Of a DNA stretch of 58,749 nucleotides, positions 8,781 to 16,358 are shown piece after piece; position 1 is the first letter of the stretch; every line of letters starts with the position of its first letter. Both the position numbers and the translations under genes were made by a program. The DNA comes from an uncultured Clostridia bacterium. Lineage in GTDB: Bacteria; Bacillota; Clostridia; Oscillospirales; Feifaniaceae. Under the pieces are notes generated by a model. It saw only the letters and a program-made list of their open reading frames with translations. It had not been told where the DNA came from and searched no databases. The DNA is taken from NCBI GenBank assembly GCA_944376235.1, contig CALWCA010000020.1, positions 1 to 58,749 of the forward strand. The letters are read 5' to 3'.

Positions 8781-9701
8781 ATGAGCCTTTCAAGCTGTCT
8801 GGACGTGTCGGCGGAGGTGTCGGCCGCCCTCAAAAACGGGGAACCGGTTGTGGCGCTGGAGTCGACCATCATCTCCCACGGCATGCCCTACCCTGAAAAC
8901 GTGGAGTCGGCGCGCACCAGTGAGGCCACCATCCGCGCCCACGGAGCCCTGCCCGCCACCGTCGCCGTGCTCAACGGCAAGATCAAGGTGGGCCTTTCGG
9001 AGGAGGAGCTGGTGTACCTGGGGCGAGCAAAGGACATCCCCAAGGCCTCGCGCCGGGACCTGCCCGTGCTGCTGGCCATGGGGGGCAACGGGGCCACCAC
9101 CGTGGCAACTACCATGATTGGCGCCGCCATGGCCGGCATCACGCTGTTTGCAACCGGCGGCATCGGCGGCGTCCACCGGGGCGCGCCGCAAAGCTTTGAC
9201 ATCTCGGCCGACCTGCAGGAGCTGGCAAAGACGCCGGTGGCCGTGGTGTGCGCCGGCGCGAAGTCCATTCTCGATATCGGGCTGACGCTGGAATATCTTG
9301 AGACCTTCGGCGTCCCCGTGCTGGGCTTTGGGACCGACAGATTTCCCGCCTTTTACACCAGGGACAGCGGATACCCCGTGGACTGCCGCATCGACGACGC
9401 GCAGCAGGCGGCGCGGGTGCTGCGCGTCAAGTGGGAGGCAGGTCTGGAGGGCGGCGTGGTCATCGCAAACCCCATCCCGCAGGAGTATGAGATGGACGCT
9501 GCCTACATAGAGGACGTGATTGAGCAGGCGCTTGCCGAGTGCCAGCGCCGGGGCGTCAGGGGAAAGCACATCACCCCCTTCCTGCTGGCCTGCCTGCACG
9601 AAAAGACCGGCAACAAAAGCCTGTTTGCCAACAAAAAACTGGTCTACCACAACTGCGCCGTGGCGGCCGACATCGCCGTGGCCTACTGCAAGAGCAGATA
9701 G
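8781..9701 (+). CDS. psuG: Pseudouridine-5'-phosphate glycosidase
   Basis: Enzyme of 306 residues that reversibly cleaves the C-C glycosidic bond of pseudouridine 5'-phosphate to uracil and ribose 5-phosphate. The family (indigoidine synthase A-like) is recognisable from VALESTIISHGMPYPEN near residue 28, the TGGIGGVHRG segment, FGTDRFPAFYTRDSG, and the catalytic-lysine region. The C-terminus with KHITPFLLA and NCAVAADIAVAY is complete. A clear AAAAGGAG precedes the ATG. It is coupled to psuK, and a matching transporter component is encoded 1.9 kb downstream (the BMP lipoprotein). This is one of the most secure functional calls in the accessory part of the window. Confidence 0.95.
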   Translation: MSLSSCLDVSAEVSAALKNGEPVVALESTIISHGMPYPENVESARTSEATIRAHGALPATVAVLNGKIKVGLSEEELVYLGRAKDIPKASRRDLPVLLAMGGNGATTVATTMIGAAMAGITLFATGGIGGVHRGAPQSFDISADLQELAKTPVAVVCAGAKSILDIGLTLEYLETFGVPVLGFGTDRFPAFYTRDSGYPVDCRIDDAQQAARVLRVKWEAGLEGGVVIANPIPQEYEMDAAYIEDVIEQALAECQRRGVRGKHITPFLLACLHEKTGNKSLFANKKLVYHNCAVAADIAVAYCKSR

Positions 9702-9927
9702 CCCAAAAGGATAAAGGGCGCGCAAAGGGACACGGCAAAGCGCCTCCCCGGCGTCCGCCCGCAGGGCCGGATCAAGCTTATGGGACAGGTGTGCCCTTTG
9801 GCATGAAAAAGGCTTCAAACAATCCTGCGTGTTATATTTTAGGCCGGCAGGGGAGGTTGTGCCGGCTCTGATATATAACAAATAGTATTATTTCGACGGA
9901 ATATTTCAAAATAAAGGGGGATTTTCC

Positions 9928-11322
9928 ATGAAAGCGTGGCAGCGCGAGCATGAATACATGATGTCGCAGCGCCCCAGACGCGACCCGGACGAGAACAACG
10001 AGGCCGTGTGGCAGGCCGGTATGGGGGCGCAGGAGACGGCGCAGGATGCGGCCATTCGTCTGGTGTGGGACTCCACCGTGCCAGGCTCGTATGCAAAGGA
10101 GCGGGTCATCGTGGGGGCGGTGCAGGCCATGGAAAACAGGGGCTATGTGGTGCCGGGGTCAGAGCAGCTCATTGAGCGGGGCCTTGCGGCGCTGCAGGCC
10201 GGCGACATGACGGAGCTCTCGCTTGTCACGCAGGAACTGTGGGAGGCCTGCTTTTGCGCCCCGCGCGACGAGGACAGCCCCTACTGGACGTATACGGAGT
10301 ATGAGAGCTTTGAGCAGTATGACGCGGCCGTTTCGGGCGAGCGGGCGCAGCCGGTTGACCTCGACGGGGAGGAATACCTGTCGCGCACGCATGCGGGCTG
10401 GCTGGGGCAGATTGTGGGCGGCGCCTTTGGCACGGCCATGGAGGGCTATACCACCGACAGCATTTTCAGCGCGCTCGGGGAGGTGCGCGACTACCCCCGC
10501 AAGCCCAACACCTACAACGACGACATCACCTATGAGCTGGCCCTGCTCAAGGCCGTGGAGCGCCATGGCCGCGACCTGACGGCGCAGGACATCGGCCGCC
10601 TTTGGGTGGCGCTCATCCCCTCGGGCTGGTCGGCCGAGGACATTGCGCTGCAAAACATGCGGCGGGGCATCCTCCCGCCCGAGAGCGGCCGCTTTCACAA
10701 CCCCTACTGCGAGTGGATTGGGGCGCAGATGCGCGGCGGCGTGGCGGGCATGCTGTATCCGGGGGATGCGCGCAGCGCAGCGCGGCTGGCCTTTCTGGAC
10801 GGCAGCATTTCGCACTACAACAACGGCGTGCTCGGGGAGGTCTACAACGCCGTGCTGGTCAGCTTAGCCTATGTGGAGCGCGACGTCAGGCGTCTGCTCG
10901 AGCGCACGCTGACCCACATCCCGGCCGACAGCGAGTATTACGCCGCAGCCGACTTTGCCATGCAGGCCTGCCGCCGCAGCCGTGGCTGGCGCGAGGCGTG
11001 GGCGCTGTGCGAGGCGCGCTTTGAACGCTACAACTGGATTCATGCCTACCCCAACGTGGCGGCTCAGATTGTCGCCATGTGGTTTGGACAGGGCGATTTT
11101 GACGAGACCATTTTTATCATCGGCATGTGCGGGCAGGATGTGGACTGCAACGCCGCGCAGGTCATGAACGCCCTTGGCGTCATGCTGGGCATAAAAGGCA
11201 TCCCAGCGCGCTGGCTGGCTCCCATCGGCGACCGGCTGGACACCTATGTGCGCGGTATGAAGCAAATGAGTATTTCGGGGCTGGCCGAGTGGACCAAAAA
11301 AATGGCCAAAAAACTTGCCTGA
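9928..11322 (+). CDS. ADP-ribosylglycohydrolase (DraG) family protein
   Basis: Protein of 464 residues with a DraG/ARH-type helical fold. The metal-binding acidic motif reads YNDDITYELALL where ADP-ribosylhydrolases have TDDT, so the pair of aspartates is kept but the context differs. The C-terminal GQDVDCNAAQVMNALGVMLG corresponds to the second Mg-binding motif (GxDxD, then AxxxGxxxG). A 150-residue N-terminal helical extension precedes the domain. AAAGGGGGA precedes the ATG. The neighbouring psuKG and BMP genes suggest that the substrate is a nucleoside or ribosyl compound rather than ADP-ribosylated protein. This is inference. The 226-base upstream gap is AT-rich, so the gene may start its own transcript. 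Confidence 0.85.
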   Translation: MKAWQREHEYMMSQRPRRDPDENNEAVWQAGMGAQETAQDAAIRLVWDSTVPGSYAKERVIVGAVQAMENRGYVVPGSEQLIERGLAALQAGDMTELSLVTQELWEACFCAPRDEDSPYWTYTEYESFEQYDAAVSGERAQPVDLDGEEYLSRTHAGWLGQIVGGAFGTAMEGYTTDSIFSALGEVRDYPRKPNTYNDDITYELALLKAVERHGRDLTAQDIGRLWVALIPSGWSAEDIALQNMRRGILPPESGRFHNPYCEWIGAQMRGGVAGMLYPGDARSAARLAFLDGSISHYNNGVLGEVYNAVLVSLAYVERDVRRLLERTLTHIPADSEYYAAADFAMQACRRSRGWREAWALCEARFERYNWIHAYPNVAAQIVAMWFGQGDFDETIFIIGMCGQDVDCNAAQVMNALGVMLGIKGIPARWLAPIGDRLDTYVRGMKQMSISGLAEWTKKMAKKLA

Positions 11323-11445
11323 TTTTTGACAAATCGGACAGCACAGGGCACAAACAACCTGCCCAGCAGAATATTTTGAAAAGCATCAATGTATTATATC
11401 ACAAAATTATCACAACTATGTCGACGCCTTTTCCCCGAAAATCCC

Positions 11446-11474
11446 TTGAAATCTGCGAAGAAACATTGTAGAAT
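11446..11474 (+). promoter_or_regulatory. Sigma-A-type promoter for the BMP lipoprotein gene
   Basis: TTGAAA (11446-11451) and TAGAAT (11469-11474) are separated by exactly 17 bases, giving a leader of about 90 bases to the ATG at 11572. The lipoprotein gene can therefore be transcribed independently of the glycohydrolase. Confidence 0.72.
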
Positions 11475-11571
11475 GAGGGGGAGCAAGGGACTGTTCACAT
11501 CACATTTTCTTAAAAAATGGACGGCCCGCAAATCAACCACAAAAAACGAAAAAAGGAAAAGGAGTATGATC

Positions 11572-12693
11572 ATGAAAAAACTATTTGCGCTGCTTCTCTG
11601 TTTGTGCATGGTATTTGCTCTGGTGTCCTGTAATGAGACCGAAGGAGAAGGAGAAGGAGAAGGAGAAGGGAACGGCGAGACGGCTGACGTTTTGAAGATC
11701 GCCTGCCTGATCAACGGAAACCTGGGAGATTTGTCTTTCTTTGACTCTGCCAACAACGGCATGGTCATGCTCAAGGATGAGCTGGGCGACGCTGTGGACA
11801 TCAGCGTGATTGAGATGTCCTACGACAACACCAAGTGGGAGCCCGCCCTCATCGACGCGGCCGAGTCCGACTACGATATCATCATTGTCGGAACCTGGCA
11901 GATGCAGGAGATTCTGGAAAAGTATGCCGACCAGTATCCCGAAAAGACCTTCTTCCTGTATGACAGCTCGGTGGTGTGGGACAACGGGGAATTCAAGAAT
12001 GTCTACTGCATCGAGTACAAGCAAAACGAGGGCTCCTATCTGGCCGGCGTGCTGGCTGCCTCTCTGAGCAAGACCGGCAAGGTCGCCTGTGTGGGCGGCC
12101 AGGACAACCCCGTCATCAACGACTTTATCGTGGGCTATATCCAGGGCGCCAAATCGGTCAATCCCGACATTTCGGTCATGCACGCCTTTGTGGGCAACTT
12201 TAACGATTCGGCCAAGGCTGCCGATTTGGCTGCCGTTCAGTTCTCTTCGGGGGCCGATGTCAACTTCAATATCGCCGGCCAGGCGGGACTTGGCGTTTTC
12301 GAGGCTGCCGTCAATGCGGGCGGAAAGGATGCCGGTCTCTCCGTGATTGGTGTGGATTCCGACCAGGCGCTGGCCTTTGAGGCCAACGATCAGCTCGACC
12401 GCGCTGAGATCACCCCCACCTCCATGCTCAAGAGAGTGGACATTTCGCTCTATGACGCCGTGAAGGCCTATATGGACGGAACGCTGGAGCTTGGCAAGAC
12501 GGTGTATGTCGGCCTGGAAGACAACTGCGTGGGCCTTGTGGAAAACAAGTATTACGAGGAGCTTGTGCCCGCCGAAGCCAAGGAGGCCGTGACTGCGGCT
12601 GCCGAGGCCATTGCTGCGGGCGAGGTGACGGTTGACTCCGCGATGGGCATGTCGCAGGAGGAGCTGACCGCCTACCGTGACTCGGCCAACTAA
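11572..12693 (+). CDS. BMP/PnrA-family nucleoside-binding lipoprotein
   Basis: Extracytoplasmic substrate-binding lipoprotein of 373 residues in the basic membrane protein (Med/PnrA) family, whose members bind purine or pyrimidine nucleosides. A basic start and hydrophobic core are followed by a lipobox ending ALVSC, so Cys19 is the likely lipidated residue. A tract of repeated Glu-Gly then forms a linker, encoded by tandem GGAGAA hexamers (11641-11670). The BMP domain follows and includes QNEGSYLAG. The ATG at 11572 has AAAAGGAG seven bases upstream; the ATG at 11566 is too close to the ribosome site. No permease is adjacent. The matching ATPase and permeases are encoded about 39 kb away at 51217-54806. 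Confidence 0.93.
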   Translation: MKKLFALLLCLCMVFALVSCNETEGEGEGEGEGNGETADVLKIACLINGNLGDLSFFDSANNGMVMLKDELGDAVDISVIEMSYDNTKWEPALIDAAESDYDIIIVGTWQMQEILEKYADQYPEKTFFLYDSSVVWDNGEFKNVYCIEYKQNEGSYLAGVLAASLSKTGKVACVGGQDNPVINDFIVGYIQGAKSVNPDISVMHAFVGNFNDSAKAADLAAVQFSSGADVNFNIAGQAGLGVFEAAVNAGGKDAGLSVIGVDSDQALAFEANDQLDRAEITPTSMLKRVDISLYDAVKAYMDGTLELGKTVYVGLEDNCVGLVENKYYEELVPAEAKEAVTAAAEAIAAGEVTVDSAMGMSQEELTAYRDSAN

Positions 12694-12759
12694 CCTCGGT
12701 TAGAGACGGGAAATCACATGTGTTGCAGCCTGTTTGAAAGGCACTGAGAAAAGTATGCG

Positions 12760-12794
12760 CCCCGCACCGGCATTGCCGGTGCGGGGCCTTTTTG
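12760..12794 (+). terminator. Rho-independent terminator after the BMP gene
   Basis: An 11-bp perfect GC-rich stem (12760-12770 with 12776-12786) and five-base loop are followed by CCTTTTTG. It ends the lipoprotein transcript 67 bases after its stop codon. Confidence 0.9.
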
Positions 12795-12878
12795 AAGGCG
12801 GGCGGCCATGGGTTGTCCTGTGAACGGCCTGTGCTCAGCGTGTGCCTTCCGAGGAGGCTGCGGGGCAGCGGGTTGGCC

Positions 12879-12907
12879 TTGACTTTTCTTGTGCGGCACG
12901 ATACAAT
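12879..12907 (+). promoter_or_regulatory. Strong promoter upstream of tRNA-Arg
   Basis: TTGACT (12879-12884) and TACAAT (12902-12907) are separated by 17 bases. Transcription would begin near 12914, leaving a leader of about 98 bases before the tRNA that would need 5' processing. I see no open reading frame of note in the leader. Nothing else is recognisable in the rest of the 12694-13011 gap beyond the terminator and this promoter. Confidence 0.7.
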
Positions 12908-13011
12908 AAATTTAATGCCTTTGCAGGGCGGAAGCTGTTGGGAGCTCTGGCACAGTGGGAGATGGGCAACTTCTCCAAAGCGGCGCACCGTTTATGAGAA
13001 CAGGCAGATAG

Positions 13012-13086
13012 GCCTCCTTAGTTAAATGGATATAACAAGCCCCTCCTAAGGGCTAGTTGAGGGTTCGATTCCCCCAGGGGGTGCCA
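13012..13086 (+). tRNA. tRNA-Arg (anticodon CCU)
   Basis: A 75-base cloverleaf with encoded CCA can be folded by eye. The acceptor stem is GCCTCCT with AGGGGGT (two G-U pairs). The D stem is GTTA with TAAC. The anticodon stem AGCCC/GGGCT encloses the loop CTCCTAA, giving anticodon CCT, which reads the AGG arginine codon. The T arm GAGGG-TTCGATT-CCCCC contains one A-C mismatch at the second pair. The T-loop TTCGATT and D-loop GG are conserved. A very strong terminator follows five bases later. Confidence 0.93.
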
Positions 13087-13090
13087 AACC

Positions 13091-13134
13091 GGCTCGCCGC
13101 AAGCGATTTTATCGCTTGCGGCGAGCCTTTTTTT
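13091..13134 (+). terminator. Terminator after tRNA-Arg
   Basis: A 17-bp perfect stem (13091-13107 with 13111-13127) with a three-base TTT loop is followed by seven T residues (13128-13134). Confidence 0.95.
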
Positions 13135-13293
13135 GCATTGTTTGGGAAAGCTTGCCTGCGGCCTGACTGGTGTGCCGTGGCTTGAAGGGAAGGCATATGC
13201 ATACGCTCCGGGGGAAAAAAGCAAAAATATCTGCCCAAAGAAAAACAGCAAGGGCATGCCCGCAGGGAAAATGCGCAGTCCTTTTTCAGGCGG

Positions 13294-14571
13294 CTAGCGC
13301 CGCAGGATGGCCACTGCCGTGAGCAGTGCCAGCATCACGGTAGTGAGGATGGTGGAAGCCCAGAAAAGAGTATTCCCACTGGACAGAATCTGCACAATGG
13401 AGAGCACGGAGGCCAGAATGGACACGATTCCAAACAGCGTGATGAGATTCATGATGGCCTCGCTGCGGGCGCGGGAGAGGGCCTCCTGGTGTGAGGTGAG
13501 GATGCTGAGCTTGGCGCTGACGTCCCGAACGGCGGTGGGGATGTCGTTGACCTCCAGCAGTGCGGCGTAAATCTGCTTGACGTTGTGCCAGCGCGAGAGA
13601 TTGGCGGGTGTGACGGTGCCAAAAGCCTGGAAATTGAGCATAAGCTCCTTGAGTTCTTTGATTTGGCTTTTTTTCATCTGCGTAATGAGCTCGGTAAACC
13701 GCAGGCAGGTGTATTTTTCATACAGTGACAGCAGCACTACCGGGAGCCCGTCGGCAGCCTGCGTCGCTCTCTCGGCGGCAAAGTCCATGGCCTCGTCCGC
13801 CACCACATAGGAGATGGTCTGTGAGGTAATGCAGCAGCCCCAGCGATAGGCGTTGGCCTGCCGGTTTTTGGCAGCGTAGACATACCGGATGTCCTCCTCC
13901 GCGTCATCTTGCACGGGCGAGTCGGGGGACACCATTTTGTGCAGGTTGAAGGCGATGTTCCGAAGAGGCTCAAGCTCGTCAAACCACTTGGGGACGACGG
14001 TGAAAATATAGGCGTAGGCGTCGAGCAGAAAAGAGGAGTCGCCGTCGAAAAATTTTCGCAGGCCAAATGGGGTCAAAAAATCCGACAGCCATCGCTCCAT
14101 CGAGACGGCCTGCCGCTCCCCCACAGGGCCGAGACGGGAAAAAGAGGCGCCATTGTGGGCCCAGCCGGGATTGCAGATGGCGCTGAGCGCCTCCATGCGC
14201 GCAAAGGAAAGGCTCAGGCACAAAAAAGCCACCCGGGTGTGAAAGACATACAAAAAAGAGTTTTCCACTTCAAACGGAAAGCTCTCCTGCCCGTCGTCTA
14301 CCATAAAGGCATTTCCCGGCCCCGGTGCTCCCTGTGCTGTCAGAGGGGCCAGCAGTGCCTCGATGTCAACGGCATAGCCCGCTCCCACGGCAGCCTTGCC
14401 GGGAGGCTCCAGCATGGCCTTGACATTTTCGTTGAGATCCATCGTGGTCATGCGAATGGGGCCGCCCAGATGTGTCAAACGGCTGCGATTCAGGCTGCCC
14501 GAATCATATTTTAGAGGAAGGATTAAAAAGCAGCCGTAGGCTGCCCTGTTTTGCTGGATTTCACGGGCCAC
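13294..14571 (-). CDS. Protein of unknown function with C-terminal two-helix membrane anchor
   Basis: I do not recognise this 425-residue protein. Most of it is soluble with mixed alpha/beta character. About residues 300-370 are a charged helical stretch (VRDVSAKLSILTSHQEALSR). The last 50 residues form two hydrophobic helices (MNLITLFGIVSILASVLSIV and STILTTVMLALLTAVAIL) with a short loop, ending in ILRR. A helical stalk plus a terminal helical hairpin resembles the layout of CorA-like channels, but no GMN motif is present, so transport is not claimed. The GTG start has AAGGGGG seven bases upstream. It is a single gene with its own strong promoter, ending near the tRNA terminator. Confidence 0.8.
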   Translation of the reverse strand: MAREIQQNRAAYGCFLILPLKYDSGSLNRSRLTHLGGPIRMTTMDLNENVKAMLEPPGKAAVGAGYAVDIEALLAPLTAQGAPGPGNAFMVDDGQESFPFEVENSFLYVFHTRVAFLCLSLSFARMEALSAICNPGWAHNGASFSRLGPVGERQAVSMERWLSDFLTPFGLRKFFDGDSSFLLDAYAYIFTVVPKWFDELEPLRNIAFNLHKMVSPDSPVQDDAEEDIRYVYAAKNRQANAYRWGCCITSQTISYVVADEAMDFAAERATQAADGLPVVLLSLYEKYTCLRFTELITQMKKSQIKELKELMLNFQAFGTVTPANLSRWHNVKQIYAALLEVNDIPTAVRDVSAKLSILTSHQEALSRARSEAIMNLITLFGIVSILASVLSIVQILSSGNTLFWASTILTTVMLALLTAVAILRR

Positions 14572-14598
14572 GAAAATACCCCCTTTTTGACTGAGTCG

Positions 14599-14627
14599 AT
14601 TATAGCAAAAAAAGGGGGAAATGACAA
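14599..14627 (-). promoter_or_regulatory. Sigma-A-type promoter for the 13294-14571 gene
   Basis: On the minus strand TTGTCA (14627-14622) and a perfect TATAAT (14604-14599) are 17 bases apart, about 28 bases before the GTG start. The leader is very short. Confidence 0.78.
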
Positions 14628-14761
14628 CGAGTTCCCTTTAAAAGACGGCCCTTTCAGGGGAGGAGCTGTTTTTTTGAAGTGTTTTTTTGAAACGGCAGTT
14701 ATTTGATCGGGTGATCGACTGTGGGGGATGTTGAGCGAGGAGAAGACGACACAGTTTGCTA

Positions 14762-14790
14762 TTGAAAAAAGGGAAAATAATGGGTATACT
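14762..14790 (+). promoter_or_regulatory. Sigma-A-type promoter for the small ACT-like gene
   Basis: TTGAAA (14762-14767) and TATACT (14785-14790) are separated by 17 bases, 30 bases upstream of the ATG at 14820. Confidence 0.75.
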
Positions 14791-14819
14791 AAAGACAAAG
14801 AACAAAGGGGGTGTTACCG

Positions 14820-15074
14820 ATGGGCTGTTTTTATGTCATTGGAATCCGTGTGAGCCACCGCAATTCGAACGCACCCAAATTGCAGGAAGTTCTGACCAAG
14901 AATGGGTGCCAGATCAAGCTGCGCGTGGGACTGCATGACGCCGGAGAGGGCTATTGCTCTGACGACGGCGTGATTTTGCTGCAGACCTGTGGAGAAAAGG
15001 AGCAGATGGAAGATCTGGTTGCGCAGCTCAATGCCCTTGACGGAATCCGCGCGAAGTGTATGGATCTCAACTAA
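14820..15074 (+). CDS. Small ACT/NikR-C-like protein (TM1266-type)
   Basis: Protein of 84 residues starting MGCFYVIGIRVSHR. Length and pattern (beta strand, helix, strand, glycine turn, strand VILLQTCGEKE, helix, strand) fit the ferredoxin-like NikR C-terminal/ACT fold. Examples are the small proteins often annotated as iron-only hydrogenase system regulators. There is no DNA-binding domain, so such proteins probably act by binding a ligand or partner. AAAGGGGGTG lies eight bases before the ATG at 14820; an in-frame start at 14811 overlaps that site and is less likely. A terminator follows at 15170. Family assignment is from memory of the pattern and is moderate. Confidence 0.65.
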   Translation: MGCFYVIGIRVSHRNSNAPKLQEVLTKNGCQIKLRVGLHDAGEGYCSDDGVILLQTCGEKEQMEDLVAQLNALDGIRAKCMDLN

Positions 15075-15169
15075 GTGATTTGTACGCGGACAAGCGGGAG
15101 CGTGCGACCTGATTTTGAAGTCGGTGCTTTTATCAAAGGGCGGACAAGGCTGCCGCAAAAGGACACGGG

Positions 15170-15207
15170 AAAAGGCGAAGAGCATGGAGCTCCCCGCCTT
15201 TTCTTTT
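15170..15207 (+). terminator. Terminator after the ACT-like gene
   Basis: GAAAAGGCG (15169-15177) pairs with CGCCTTTTC (15195-15203) and is followed by TTTTT. It separates the small gene from the flavoprotein gene. Confidence 0.6.
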
Positions 15208-15356
15208 TCGGAAAAAGGAAGGCGCCCCCAGGCGCGGCCGGCGGCACTTTTTGGTGTGGAACGGAGCGGGGCAGCCCTGCGCTGAAAACAGGGGCTGAGC
15301 ATTTTGAGGGAAGGGGCCGTTTGATATGGAACGGCTGTTGAAAAAGGAGAAATACG

Positions 15357-15980
15357 ATGAAAGTATTGCTTATCAATGGCAGCCCGCACGAGAAGGGCTG
15401 CACCTACACGGCGCTGTGCGAGGTGGCAAATCAACTGAACGGGCAGGGAATTGAAACCGAACTGCTGCACATCGGGAAGGGAGATGTGCGCGGCTGCTCG
15501 GCCTGCGGCGGATGCGCCAAAACCGGACATTGCGTCTTTGAGGACGATAAAGTCAATGAGGCCATTGACAAGCTGACGCAGGCCGACGGGCTGGTGATCG
15601 GCGCCCCCGTCCACTACGCGTCGCCGGCCGGCGCCATGCTCTCTTTTCTCGACCGAATGTTTTTCGCCGGCTCGAAAAACTTTGCCCATAAGCCGGGAGC
15701 CTGTGTGACATCGGCGCGCAGGGCGGGCACCACGGCAAGCCTTGACGTACTCTCCAAGTACATGAGCATTTCACAGATGCCCCTGGTCAGTGCCCACTAT
15801 TGGCCCATGGTGCACGGCGGCAGCCCGGAAGAGGTGCGTCAGGATGCCGAAGGCATGCAGGTGATGCGCGCGCTGGGCAACAACATGGCCTGGCTGCTGC
15901 GCTGCATGGAGGCAGCAAGAGAAAGGGGAATGGAGCCGCCGGTTCCGGAAAAGCGCGTTTGGACCAATTTTATCCGGTAG
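15357..15980 (+). CDS. Iron-sulfur flavoprotein-like NADPH-dependent FMN reductase
   Basis: Flavodoxin-fold oxidoreductase of 207 residues. It begins MKVLLINGSPHEKGCTYTAL, the FMN phosphate-binding loop. Residues 47-59 hold a compact cysteine motif, C-x2-C-x2-C-x5-C (Cys47, 50, 53, 59), matching the 4Fe-4S ligand pattern of archaeal and clostridial Isf proteins. APVHYASPAGAMLSFLDRMF is the flavin-proximal segment of the family. AAAAAGGAG precedes the ATG. Isf proteins pass electrons between ferredoxin and small acceptors, including in oxygen and peroxide detoxification. The physiological acceptor here is unknown. Confidence 0.87.
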   Translation: MKVLLINGSPHEKGCTYTALCEVANQLNGQGIETELLHIGKGDVRGCSACGGCAKTGHCVFEDDKVNEAIDKLTQADGLVIGAPVHYASPAGAMLSFLDRMFFAGSKNFAHKPGACVTSARRAGTTASLDVLSKYMSISQMPLVSAHYWPMVHGGSPEEVRQDAEGMQVMRALGNNMAWLLRCMEAARERGMEPPVPEKRVWTNFIR

Positions 15981-16239
15981 CAGCTTTTTTCCTCGGGCTT
16001 TGGGAAATTACAGGCCAAAACAAGCGAAAGGATTTCCGGCTGGGATGAGTAGACGCTCCAAGTCAGAGAGCGCGGGCTTTGGCGGCTGCGGGCAGATACC
16101 GGACGATGCAGAAAACAAAGCAGCATCCGCCGGCAGGAATCCTATAATATATAAAAATAGGAAGAAACTCGTTGCTGTGCGGCAAAAAAACGGCATGACC
16201 AAAAGCCAAAGCCTATAAAGGCAGTTTTACGCGGAAAAC
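15981..16239. other. Gap without a recognised gene
   Basis: I see no convincing gene, promoter or family motif in these 259 bases between the flavoprotein and the shared terminator. A few short open frames lack ribosome sites. Confidence 0.5.
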
Positions 16240-16267
16240 GGTGCAGCCCGATGAAAGGGCTGCACCG
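16240..16267. terminator. Bidirectional terminator between flavoprotein and SLH genes
   Basis: An 11-bp stem (16240-16250 with 16257-16267, sequence CGGTGCAGCCC) with a short loop. T-rich sequence lies on the plus side (TTTCTCATTTTTT) and TTTTCC on the minus side. Confidence 0.75.
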
Positions 16268-16358
16268 TTTCTCATTTTTTGCTGTCTTTCAGACCAGCAC
16301 CAATCCCAAAGAGAGATTGGCGGTCTTTCTTTTTCCTGCGTTGTTTGCGCTTGCCGTT

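Noticed and set aside
11641-11670. CRISPR-like or tandem repeat array
   Set aside because: Units are only six bases, in frame inside the lipoprotein gene; it is a coding microsatellite.
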